The position numbers and the translations under genes are program-made. Shown piece by piece: positions 34,287 through 45,686 of a stretch of DNA of 64,000 nt. The stretch is from assembly GCA_022495995.1 (NCBI GenBank), contig JAFEMH010001244.1:392001-456000 (forward strand), in the 5' to 3' direction. Origin of the DNA: Adenophora triphylla var. japonica (taxonomy: Eukaryota; Streptophyta; Magnoliopsida; Asterales; Campanulaceae). Under the pieces are notes generated by a model. That model was given only the letters and a program-made list of their open reading frames with translations, made no database searches and was not told where the DNA came from. Position 1 is the first letter of the stretch. Every line of letters starts with the position of its first letter.

Positions 34287-35545
34287 AACCTCCTCGGCGG
34301 CTTGGGCCCGGTTTTCCTCTTTTACGTAACCGGCTTAAAGATTTCTTTAATGTATTGTTCATTTAGTGTGTTTGCATCTTGTTCAAATGATTCATTATTA
34401 AGCTTGTTGTTAAGTTTTGAGTTAATTTATCATTTGTTAAGTTGGCAATAAGGGGATAATCGAAAGATCTGTCATTTCATTCAAAGCAAAGGGAAAGATG
34501 ACATCGATTACATATTGATAATCCTCGGGCGTGAGGCCTTCGGATGACTCGGAAGGACTGGAATTCAAAGATTCTGACTCAGCCCGACTCTGGACCCTAC
34601 GACTCTGGACCCTACACTACTTATTGACTCGAGAGTGTTTGACAAGGGTTGGACCGGGATCTCACTCCTTCCTGCTTTGTTGCCACAGGGAGTAGCGGTC
34701 TCGTCGGCGCTCTTGAAAGTTGGATACTTCAAGCGATCAAAAACTTGCCGAAAATCATTGACAGGCCGGTGCAGGTGGAAAGATGGTGTGGGGAGCTAGA
34801 GTAGCTTGATGCAATCTCTCGGCGAGCTCGTCCGTGACAAGCTGGGCTCATTGGTGAAGAGTCGGCTCATCTTATCAATGCAACTAGCGATAACTCATTT
34901 TCTCTTTGCGATCTTGGACACCACGACCTTGTCGAGTATAGCCCAGCCAGGAGGGTTGGCACGGATAATCTTGATGAAGTCTTCTTGAAGGGATCTTAAT
35001 TCTTCCTTGGCGGCTACGTATTCAATAGGCTTTACGTATTACGCTTCTAGATCTGCTAGCTTCTCATTGAACTTTATGATGGCAACGAATTCGGCATTCT
35101 ACGCTTCAAGAGGGTCGGCGATCACGGGGATGTCGAGGTGGTGTGCTTTGAATGATGGGCTCCTTGGCGGGCTCTTTGGCATAACTGACGTAGTAATCAA
35201 ACTTGCCGAAAGGCTCCCCTAGAGTTCCGACGCTCTTGTCTCCGGCTTCATACCTTTCTTTTAATTTCTGCTGCGTAGACTTCCTCTTCTTCTTCTTTCT
35301 TGAAGGAGCGTCTTCATTAATCCATTCTTGATACTCGTATTCCAGACAATCCTCACAGTCGCATACATCATACCGAGATATGGGGCTTGGGTTGAGCAGG
35401 ATGGCCTCTCGACTAATTGGTCATTACCATTGTTGAGTACCACGTTGGCCATTTTGACACTTTGGAAAAGCGAGACTCGAAGATTTTGACGGGTTACTTG
35501 AGATCTTTGTGCTTGACAAAGCTGGCTGTAGGTGCTTTCACCCAA
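34287..35545 (-). pseudogene. gag-pol linker of element B; gag itself absent
   Basis: On the minus strand fragments such as MANVVLNNGNDQLVERP (35450-35400), then KKKKRKSTQQKLKERYEA and VGTLGEPFGKFDYYV (35290-35150), match element A near 400-190. The protease expected further down cannot be recognised. In element A this block follows about 1.6 kb of gag, whereas in B the leader (35546 upward) follows at once, so gag has been deleted. The rest of the stretch has no clear motif. Confidence 0.55.
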
Positions 35546-37171
35546 TTCTTTCTCGCTGCGGGAAAGGGATAGGAGAGGTTTAGACTCGGGGTAGGTGTTT
35601 AGGCTGAAGGCTCAAGCAATATGCAAATTAAGAATCTTCCAGTTTACTTAAAACAGTGTCTTTTATTAATTTCTATTTGGTTGGAAAAGGAGATTCGCCC
35701 TTCTTTTTCGCATTTACTCTAGATCCTGGATCAGTGGGTTCCGTCACTACGTCTATAAGCCCCTCGTATTCCACCTGTATTTCGACCTCCCAGGGTGGAC
35801 AGCCCCGGGCGAGGGTCCTATAGGGCACGCGGATCCCACCGACCGAGAGAAAAGAACGCTCCTAACGGGTCTAGCGGGTCATAGGAACTTTTAATGCACG
35901 AGCGATGCGAATTATAGTCAAGGCAATATCGGGAAAGTCTCGTCTTTCAACCTTGATAGAATTTCGGCAGAATTTCGCTTGTGCGATTGACGTTTCAACT
36001 TTTCGGTAATGTCCGAGAAGATAATAGGCATGGGTCGGGCGGTAAAAGCCGGATGACACAGTGTCACATTGAACTTCGCTGCATACGCCGGGCGTGAGTC
36101 AGAATCGAAGTCAATGCCGGGTCAAGATCTTGCCAATTTTTCCTTGTCGGAATTTTGGCAGAGCTTCGCTTGAGCGAAAGATCTTTGGACTTTTCTTGGC
36201 AAAGACTCGGTCTCGACTCTTATTTGTTCCGTGCAGGTCAAGGTCAAAGTTAAAGTCGGAGTCAAGGTTCTTCCAATTTTTCCAATCGGAATTTTGGCAG
36301 AGTTTCGCTTGAGCGAGAGACCTTGACTTCCGTTATGAGCTAAGGCTTGACCTTTACGGGGATATGCAACTGGGCTATATGACACGGACTAGACCAAAAA
36401 CCAACCAAAAAGTCACGGTTTTTTGAAACGTGTGACACGGGTGTGCATTGGTCGACAGGCTGCCATGGGGAGTTTGGGGTGATTCCGTGCGCGCCGGGAG
36501 CATCGTAAGGCTGTCCGTGGCTATGGTGAACAACCACCCCAGGTTTAAAGGGACGTGCGTGCAAAGTGTACAGGATATATAAGGTGCGCGTAGTGTGCGG
36601 TCTCCTAAAAATGTTCCTTTTTGAGTTAAAACAGAGATTTTCATAAATGTGTTTTAAAGGAATGATTTTCGGGATGGGGGAGAATGCAACGGATTAAGCA
36701 CGTAAATTTTAAGGAGCCCCGGTTAGTCTTGGAACCGAATAGCCCCAGTTTGCCAAGGCGCCCAGATTAACCTCAATTTTCTGGTGGAATTGCCACTGAG
36801 GCCGTCAGGTCGAGAATCGAGGAGGATTGAGCCGTACGACTGCATGGATCAATTTTCCAGGTTCCACTCCTTTGCTATTTTTTTTCGGGTTGTTTCCTGT
36901 TCAAAGTATGCACAAATCCCAAGATGCAAATGATGCAATGCAAGGCAAAGAAAGCAAGTAAAATAGACGAAATCCGCGATGGGAGTCTAACCCGCTCAAA
37001 GGGAAAAGCCTTCTTTCATCTTTTTTTCGAAAAGTGATACCGGTACGTGGGATTGTTAAACTACCGTTTATCCCAAGCCCCGGGTTAGGGAGCGATACAG
37101 GAAGGTTAAGTGGTTTCCACCTATATACCAAGTATCGTTTATTTTGAAAATGAAAGCTTTTCTCCTTTGGG
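35546..37171 (-). other. untranslated leader of element B
   Basis: Similar to the leader of element A. It contains three degenerate copies of a unit with GGAATTTTGGCAGAGCTTCG and CTTGAGCGAAAGA (35955-35990, 36150-36190, 36288-36320). Decayed palindromes (GCCGTACGAC at 36832) occur near the primer-binding site. No coding frame is credible. Confidence 0.6.
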
Positions 37172-37195
37172 ATATCCCCAGCAGAGTCGCCAAAC
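37172..37195 (-). promoter_or_regulatory. primer-binding site of element B
   Basis: On the minus strand GTTTGGCGACTCTGCTGGGG follows directly after the LTR end ATTCACA. This is the usual Ogre/Tat primer-binding sequence and fixes the orientation of the element. Confidence 0.85.
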
Positions 37196-38921
37196 TGTGA
37201 ATGTGTGCCCAAATTTGTGGAATTCACGCGAGTTTGAAGACATCCGGTTTAATTTGAAAAATGGAGTCGCCACGCCATTTTGATTTCCTCAAAACTTTGA
37301 AAAAAAGGATTTATGGGTTCGGAGGTTAAGTTACCCCTTGGGAAGAACGGATCGTCGTTCACCCAAGGTGCCTTGCCGTAGCAAGTCTCCCTAGATTCCG
37401 TTTATTTTGCTTGCTTGCGTGCTTTCTTGTGTGCATGTGTTTGAATGAAAGGGGAGGGAATGTCCCAAGTTGTCTTCCGGACGTACAAACCATTTATTGG
37501 TTGACGCTCGGGATTTCTTGGATTTTATGTATTCGGGATTTTGATCCCGTCCTCATCTTGGACTTGTGATCATCGCATTTTTAACCTCGGGACTTGCGTG
37601 ATCGAGAGAAGGACTCCCTTTTATAGTCCAAAATTGAGGTTCTTTAGGAAGGAATGTCCTTAGCCCATCAATCCTACACCTTAAGATGATCGAGCTTATA
37701 TGAATGATTCATGCTCGTCTTAAGTGATAATCGGAGATATAGGGTTCAAGGTTATCCCTTTCTAAAGAGATTGTGGAACCTTTAATGGAAGAAACGATGT
37801 AAAGATAGGATCTTTACACCGGTCCGTTCCAAGGTTGCTAAAGGGGACATGGGGGAATGCATGTAAAAATGACATTTTTAGTGAAAAGATGACATTTTTG
37901 GGTTGCAAAGGATGCATTTGATTTGCAAAGGATGTATTTTGATGTAAAGGCATGATTTTTATGCAAATGATGCATTTTTATGAGGAAATTAGGGTTTAGT
38001 ATGCAAAGGATGCATAAAGATTGCTTTTTGAAAAGCAAAGGATGCATTTTTATGATAAAGGAATGACCTTTAATGCAAAGGATGCATGGAAATGGATTGT
38101 AGGTACAAAGGATGCACCTTTTTTATAAAGACATGATTTTTATATGCAAATGATGCATAAAGATGACATTTTTATGTAAAAAGGGGATTTTTAAGTTCAA
38201 AGGATGCACCTTTGAGTATAAAGATTACATTTTTAATGACAAATGATGCCTAATTCATGCAAAGGATGCAAAGGGGAAAAGGGGGAATGATAAAGATATG
38301 ATCTTTAATACTAACTACCAAGTCTCAAGCAAAGATAATAACAATATATGAATGCAAGGAGCAATTTAATTCACATAGAGAAATTAGAATGCATGGTTAG
38401 GGAGTGAGAGATTACCAATGGTGGCCTCTTCTTCTTTGGGTTGAACAAGGTGGAAGGACCAACTTTGGGATCTTAAAGGAGGAGGGAGGAGGCTTCTTGG
38501 CTTGCTTCTTCAACCCTTGGGATTCCCAGCAGTATTGAGGAGTATTCTTGAGTCTGAATATGGAGTGTGGTGTGTGTTTTTCGTATTTAAAATGAGTAGA
38601 GGAGGGCTCTATTTATAGGCAGTCTGGAAATCGCCAATGAAGCCGTGCGGCCAGAGACCCTTGGCTAATGCAGCCGTGCGACATTATCCCTTGTGACTCA
38701 GCATGTTTCTAGAATCATGCAAGGTGGCCATTCTAGAAGTTTTCCCAAATTAAGAAATACATATTTCTTAATTGGGAAGCTTTCCTTTCAGCCTTTACAT
38801 GATTTGGAACAGTTCCGGAATTGTTCCGGAACTCCAGGAAAGTCCGGGGAGTTACCGGGAAATTTACCGGAATTGCCGGGGAAATTAACCGGAAGGCATG
38901 AGCCAGATTTGGGTACTTACA
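37196..38921 (-). repeat. 5' LTR of element B
   Basis: Partner of 23037-24752. The minus-strand TATA box is at 38610-38617, with palindromes at 38642-38651 and 38672-38681. It ends GGGTACTTACA at 38921, after which CACTA sequence resumes. Confidence 0.93.
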
Positions 38922-39199
38922 CCTCCCCTGTACTATTTTATACTTTTTTGTAATAACATTTGTAGAGATATTAGTTAATGTGACTATGTTAGGGGTGGAT
39001 ATGTAGTGGAGATTACCTTCTTTTCATGAAGTGTTCCATTCATCAACATTTTTTATAGTTCATATCATACTATTAGATTTTATATAGGTGTCTGTCGTGT
39101 CTAGGTTTTTGAAGGTCACAATTATTTGCTACGCTCATACCATATGATTGCATCATGTTCCTTGATAATAGCCCCACGAAGCATGTTCCTTGTTGTTTC

Positions 39200-39236
<37 letters not shown>

Positions 39237-40356
39237 ATTGATGTTGTTGATGTTACTGTTATTGTTATTGTTATTGTTGTTCTTTATTCTTGTTGTTATT
39301 GTTGTTGTTGTTGTTGTTGTTCTTGCCTCTAGACGTGAATTTTCACTGCCATGTTTTTCGTTGCATTCTTTTTACAAAAAGGTTCAGTGCTCTCGCCTTT
39401 GGATAATGCATGAAGTGGTAATTTTTATCAAGATAAGGTACAGATTGATCTTGGTGGAGGCCAGACAATATGAGAAATCTAGGGAGCTATTTTTCCCTAT
39501 ACTGGTAAGGTGGAAAATTCCTATTGCATCTAACCCGAAAATGACTGTCATTTCATGAGTTTTTTTTGTTTGTTTTGGAAATGACTCTTTTGATTCAGAT
39601 ATAGTCAAATAGCTATAATAGGCTTATGTTCATTGTGTTTCGTGATGCAAAGGTTTTATATAGTTGATGGTTATTTGCATTCATTTATTGTAAATATCAA
39701 ATCAATATGAAGCCTGTTTACATACAAATATAATCCAACTTAAGAAGTTCTAATTCAAAATTGACTATGAATCTATTCAACATTGGTTCCTATAAAAAAA
39801 ATAAAAATTCTTTTCAACATTGGTCCATAGCTGTAAGACTATGATCCAGTGAACAACCTTTTGTTGATGTTAAGATATCACTTATGCATTATTCACCTTT
39901 GGTGTACATCATGCTATGGTTGCTTGATATGATTAGGTATACATCATGCTATGCTTTGATCTGTGTATGTGTGTTTTATGGTTAATTTTGTGCTACCACG
40001 AGCTATCTTGGTTGTAATAACATTTTAGGTTCTTTTTTTTTCAAAATGTTGCAAATTGTGATCTATGAATAGTTATAAACTGCATACAAGGTTGTTTAAA
40101 AAATAAATGGATTACAAAGCGAGTCCAGGCAATTGCATGGGCTCCTACTTAATAAATCTGTTGACATTTTTTTCTTTTTATTGGCATGACACATAATTGA
40201 CTTTACACACATTCTGACAATGAAAACTGTGTAGCTTAGTTGGTTGTTGGTGCAGTTATTGTTGTTTCAGTCTCTATATTTGTGGCTTTGCTATGTTTTG
40301 GCTTTAGGTGTGGTTCATTAGTAAAATTTCTTTTGTATGAAGTTTTTTAGCCAGAT
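38922..40356 (+). other. CACTA interior between its two genes
   Basis: No gene found. A (GTT)n microsatellite with GAT/ATT interruptions spans 39194-39325 and creates long artificial leucine/valine frames. The rest is AT-rich, probably intron or spacer. Confidence 0.6.
39194..39325 (+). repeat. (GTT)n microsatellite
   Basis: About 130 bp of GTT units, interrupted near 39237-39295 by GAT, ATT and CTT triplets. Confidence 0.95.
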
Positions 40357-41925
40357 ATGCCGCCAAGGAAGGAATTAACAGGTGAGGGCTCAAGAAAGAA
40401 AGGAAGAGGGCTGGCAAAATCAATAAAAAAATGGGGTAAAGAAAAACTTATTATAATATGGAATGAATTTGGACAACCCGTTGGTGGGGAACATGCAAAA
40501 CTAGCCACTCAGCTAGGATATTTTGTGAGAAATGGGAAACATTTCCCATTAACATGAGAATGGCATCAGATGGAACATGCAATTCTAGATCACGTATGGA
40601 GAGACGTTCTAGTAATTTGTAATCCATATTCCTTACATAAATTTCACGTTTACTTGATTATTTTTTTTCTTGGCTTTAGTTTTGTATTTTAGTAAGTAGT
40701 CAAAAGTCTTATGATTCTCTAACAATTGTTCTTTTTCTTTGTTGAATTGTATATAGGATAATACCAATGCGCCTCCCGAGTATGAGCCAATTATGAATCT
40801 AGTTCTCAATAAACAATGGAGAGACTGGAAATATCAGGTGAGACAAGCATATAATAAGTATGCAACAGACGACTTTATTTACTTGTAATATGTATTTGTT
40901 TAGATCTCATTTGCTTACTATGCAATTTTACTCACATTTATGATTATGACTTTGTAATATGGAAATGTCAGGTGAAATGTATGTATAATATGTATGAATC
41001 AGACGAGGAGCAATTGGCTCACCCACCCCATGCGTGTGTTGCGAATCAATGGGCTGAACTTGTTGCAATGTGGAGTACAGAAAAGGCTCGGGTATATTTC
41101 AAATTAATCTCAATCTATTATCGTGAATGTCTTATATAAGTAGTCAAATTAATACTAATATTATCTACTTTTTTCCAGGAATTATCACTAATAAATCAAG
41201 CGAATCGAGCAAATCAAGAGTGCCAGAACAGGACTGGAAAAAAGTCGCATTGCTCTATCATAAAAGAGGTTTGTCATCGTTCAATTTAGTTCTCAGTTGT
41301 CAATTAATGATTCTTTTTGTATCATATATAAATATTTTTTTGGTCAAATGATTCTATTATAAATAGTTGAGAGGAGACGAGGGATTACCAACTGATCGCG
41401 TAAGCGTGTTCATAGCTACGCGCACGAACAAAAGTGGTCAGGCTGCAGACGAAACCACCTCTCGTATGATTGTAAGTTAAAGTTTCAACCTTTTCTGTTT
41501 CAGTTTTGTTCTTGTATAGAATACTTTTTCCATTTCTAACTTTATTTTCATAATATTAATTCAAGTTAAAACAATTATATTGAACATGTTGTTTTTTGTT
41601 ACAGTTAACGTTAAATGATGCAATTGAAGAGCTACCAGAGGAGGAACAAAATTCTCCCAGCAAGCGAGAACAGATATTCACAAATCTTATGGGAAATGAT
41701 GACCATGGGAGAGTGCGCTGTATGGGACAAGGTCTTACCAAAACTAGGGTGTTTGGTAAAGCCTCAACTTCTCAAAGTGCTTCTACAGCCCGTATTGCTG
41801 AACTTGAGGAGACGGTGTCATCCCTCAAAACAGATTTTCAAAAGCAACTTGAGGCTCAACGCCAAGAGATAGAAGATTTGAATCGTTGTTTTATGCAACA
41901 GCGTGGAAATGGCAGTAATGAATAG
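40357..41925 (+). pseudogene. CACTA second protein, Transposase_24/TnpA-like, multi-exon
   Basis: Probably the DNA-binding partner that recognises the subterminal repeats. Exon 1 gives MPPRKELTGEGSRKKGRG, then KIIWNEFGQPVGGEHAKLAT-like sequence with the typical Gly-Glu-His core. It is cut by a TGA at 40555 before EWHQMEHAILDHVWRDVL. Further exons: NAPPEYEPIMNLVLNKQWRD (40768-40837), CMYNMYESDEEQLAHPPHAC then WAELVAMWSTEKAR (40978-41091), a NQANRANQECQNRTGKKSH piece (41190-41250), and VFIATRTNKSGQAADETTSR (41407-41466). The last exon, from 41605, has LTLNDAIEELPEEEQNSPSK and a coiled coil IAELEETVSSLKTDFQKQLE. This is the order of the plant Ptta/En/Spm (Transposase_24) family. A partial duplication of the splice region occurs at 40831-40860 and 40967-40996. 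Confidence 0.8.
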
Positions 41926-42270
41926 ACGGTGGTATGTTTTCACATGATACAGCTTGTTGATTGTAAACATTGATATTGTGTTGTATATATTGAGTTTTGG
42001 ATACATGCAACTTTCTTTTTTGTGTTAATAGTTATTATGTTGATATTGTGTTGTATATACATTTACGAAGCCTAGCTAGTTATTTTATATATAGGTTGAA
42101 TTTGGTTTTTGCGGGTGTATTTTTGGTTATATATAGGTTGCATATGTGTGTGTACAGGTTGAATTTGGTTTTTGCGAGTGTATTTTTGGGGAAAGTGAAT
42201 TATATAGAGCTGGCTGAAAAAAAATATAGTTATTTATAGGGATTTTTGAAACTGCCATAAATAGGTCATT

Positions 42271-42490
42271 GGACGACTCGTGCCCATAGGGAGACGAGGG
42301 AATTTGGGTGGGGTGCAAATGGGACGACTCGTGCTCTATTGGACGACTCGTCTCATAACTAGTTATTTACGGTGGATCCCTACATCCGACGTATATAAGT
42401 ATAATGGACGACTCGTCCCCAAAGGGGGATGAGGGAATCTGGGTGGGGTGAAAATGGGACGATTCGTGCTCTCTTGGATGACTCGTCTAT
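42271..42490 (+). repeat. GGACGACTCGTCC palindrome cluster near the CACTA right end
   Basis: Six versions of GACGACTCGT(C/G)C, including the palindrome GGACGACTCGTCC at 42406-42418. They lie in two copies of an approximately 60-bp unit with GAGGGAATNTGGGTGGGGTG (42294-42354 and 42430-42488). The cluster interrupts the subterminal TATACGGCGG zone. Confidence 0.8.
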
Positions 42491-42840
42491 TATATACGAC
42501 GGATCTACACCGCCGTATATAAATTTTCATTATATACGACAGTTATATACCGCCGTAAAAAGCTTCCTCAAATACGCCTGTTATACATACGGTGTATTTG
42601 TATTTCATTATATACGACGGTCCATAAGCCGCCGTATTTATAGTTAATTATATACGGCGGTTGTATTTCCGCCGTATATAGTATTTACGGCGGGATATCC
42701 TTCGTATATACTATATACGGCGATGCTTTATACGGTGCTTTATATACGATGAATAGTCCGCCGTAAATGACATATACGGCGGCTCGCATTCTATATACGG
42801 CGGTTAAAATCCGCCGTATATAAGCCTGTTTCCTGTAGTG
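42360..42840 (+). repeat. right subterminal repeats and terminal inverted repeat of the CACTA element
   Basis: At least a dozen TATATACGGCGG / CCGCCGTATATA units, several decayed to TATATACGACGG. It ends GTTTCCTGTAGTG at 42840, followed by the ATC target duplication. Confidence 0.88.
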
Positions 42841-43179
42841 ATCTTCATTTACTCTCTCTTTCATCCTCACCCAAAATCAAATTTTTAGAGAGAGAAAGAG
42901 AGAAACAAAGAAATATTTAGAGAAAGAAAGAGAGAACCAGATTGAGAGAGAAAGAAGAGAAGAAAAAGAGAGAGAGAGAGAACCAGTTTGAGAGAGAAAG
43001 AAGAGAAGAAAGAGAGAGAGAAAGAGAAGAAGAAGAAGAGGTATTTGAAGTCAATTTCAACCATTCAAGATGTCAAATCTAGAAAAATCCAGTAATTATC
43101 CAACTTTCGTTCCAAAATTACTTTAATTACGCTTCAATTTGAGAGAATTGGGTTCAAAATCCATTAAAAAATCTGGGCT
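42841..43179. other. spacer with GA-rich low-complexity tract
   Basis: A purine-rich (GA/GAAA)n tract runs from about 42885 to 43040, with two near-identical copies of GAGAACCAG..TTGAGAGAGAAAGAAGAGAA. No gene. Confidence 0.7.
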
Positions 43180-43315
43180 TTTGAGGTTCGGCCACTACTG
43201 ACCGATTTTTTGGATCTGTTCGGCCACACCCAGCCGAACTTTGATTAAAAATTCGGCCACACCCAACCGAACCTGTGCTGAAATTGGGCCACACCCGAAC
43301 GAACCTGGATATGCT
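43180..43315. repeat. TTCGG..CCGAA motif cluster, left of the MULE gene
   Basis: Four motifs of the type TTCGGCCACACCCGACCGAA in degenerate form (near 43188, 43219, 43254 and 43285). The opposite orientation of the same motif lies at 44385-44605 on the other side of the gene. Confidence 0.75.
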
Positions 43316-44440
43316 ATCGACAGAGCAAATGAGTTGTCGTTGGGAACGTCTCACGAATTGCATTCATCAAGGCAAGCTCCCTATCGGTCACAATAACATT
43401 AGGAAGACATGATTGATCCATCAGAGATTTCAACACTTCGCATGCCCACGTATAGTTTCTTTCTTTCTCAGCCTCTAGGTATACATCAGCAATTAAGAAG
43501 GTCATTTTGGTTGAAGTCACGCCCACAATCTCAAGCAAAGGTAAGTTGTACCTATTTGTCTTGTAAGTGCAATCCATGAACAAGACGTATGGAAATGCCT
43601 TCATCAATTCTATTCTTTTCGGATGAGCAAAGAATATCTCCTTAATGACATTTGTATCTTCGCATTGCCTATATTCGAAGTGATAAGCATGATCGGTCAA
43701 TTTAAACATGAGCTGTTGGATTTGAGAACGACCCGCATGCTCAGTTGCCCTGCTCTTCACTCGTGCATTATAAATAGTCCGTATTAAGGACTTGTTTTCC
43801 GAAAATATCTCTTTTAATCCATGTAAAATATCCTTTGATCGGCTATTTGCATGTGACAATTCTATCACGTACTCCTCCTCTGATTTCTGTAATATACCGG
43901 CATAAGAGTGACCCAACATGGATTGGCAAATCGGATGATTGTGAACGCCACAAACCACTTTTAATTGTCATTCACCATCAACCGTAACTTGTTTGGAATT
44001 CAACTGAAACTTACAACCACATTTCTTTGTTCTGCTCTCTCTATTTTTCTTTTTCTTTTCCCCAATATTTCATTGTTGACAGATTCTTGAGAGGACAAAG
44101 ATTGACTTTTCCTAGTATGTCCTCCAGCGATCACAAACAAGCGTCATTCGAGGAGCAGAATTACAGCTCCCGTTATTCGACCGACCGACTACGACGATAA
44201 ACCCACGCTCTTCCCCCTTTTTACATGCCCATTCAAACATTATTTTACGGTCTCGAAAAAACAAGGGCATTGTGAATTCTGGGGTGTAGTCTCGCAAAAC
44301 GCTTTCAAAATCAACCGAGACATAGTTGTTGTCACCCAGTGAATATTGCAACAATTCAATAAAACAATAAGGGAGGTGTAAGAAGAAAACCAAAGGTTCG
44401 ACCAGTGGTGGCCGAATTTTTTTCAAAGGTTCGGCTGCCG
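43316..44440 (-). pseudogene. MULE/FAR1-type transposase, truncated
   Basis: On the minus strand the N-terminal part (44426-44112) has FRDRKIMFEWACKKGEERGF then VVGRSNNGSCNSAPRMTLVC, resembling the FAR1/MULE zinc-binding domain. A frame break and a TGA (about 44000-43985) separate KKCGCKFQL from VVCGVHNHPICQSMLGHSYA. The MULE transposase domain follows with VLFMDCTYKTNRYNLPLLEI (first catalytic Asp), GVTSTKMTF and VIVTDRELALMNAI (second Asp), up to THLLCR. The family normally continues with a histidine-containing WHI.KN segment and the third acidic residue; here a stop and the motif cluster follow. The gene is therefore truncated at its 3' end. Exon-like MDALPSNVN with a GTAAGT donor at about 44694-44665 could be an upstream exon. 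Confidence 0.8.
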
Positions 44441-44605
44441 AAATATTTTAAAAATTCGGCCAGTACTGACCGAAAAACAGCCCAGATTCGGCAAATCGAG
44501 CCGAACAATTTCAAATTTTCGGTCGGGTGTGGCCAAACCTGAACTGAATTTCAGTCGGGTGTGGCCGAACCTGCACTGATTTTCGGTCACTACTGGCCGA
44601 ATTTT
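44385..44605. repeat. TTCGG..CCGAA motif cluster, right of the MULE gene
   Basis: Six or more degenerate copies, the clearest being TTCGGTCGGGTGTGGCC (44518), TCAGTCGGGTGTGGCCGAA (44550) and TTTCGGTCACTACTGGCCGA (44580). They are inverted relative to the left cluster. They may lie in an intron of the MULE gene or represent decayed terminal repeats. Confidence 0.75.

Positions 44606-45686
<1,081 letters not shown>

Larger units (their letters stand above)
23037..38921 (-). mobile_element. Tat/Ogre-type gypsy element B, complete with both LTRs
   Basis: Two direct repeats of 1716 and 1726 bp (23037-24752 and 37196-38921) with TGTG..TACA ends enclose 12.4 kb. The primer-binding site lies next to the right repeat and the polypurine tract next to the left one, so the element reads on the minus strand. 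The flanks CCTCA (23032-23036) and CCTCC (38922-38926) fit a 5-bp target duplication with one change. Pol (34286-31087) contains reverse transcriptase, two RNase H domains and integrase. Gag is missing. Two genes on the plus strand (25780-30405) lie between pol and the 3' LTR. The element is inserted in the CACTA transposon. Confidence 0.92.
15073..42840 (+). mobile_element. CACTA (En/Spm) transposon, interrupted by element B
   Basis: Left end CACTACAAGAAA; right end, reverse complement, CACTACAGGAAAC. Both are flanked by the trinucleotide ATC (15070-15072 and 42841-42843), exactly the 3-bp target duplication expected of CACTA elements. Both ends carry dense subterminal repeats of TATATACGGCGG in both orientations. 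The interior encodes a TNP2-type transposase (17159-20828) and a Transposase_24-type protein (40357-41925), the usual TnpD/TnpA pair. Without the 15.9-kb insertion of element B the element would be about 11.9 kb. Confidence 0.93.

Noticed and set aside
39126..39558. Leucine/valine-rich open frames that look like membrane proteins
   Set aside because: They are produced by the (GTT)n microsatellite and have no start context or family motif.
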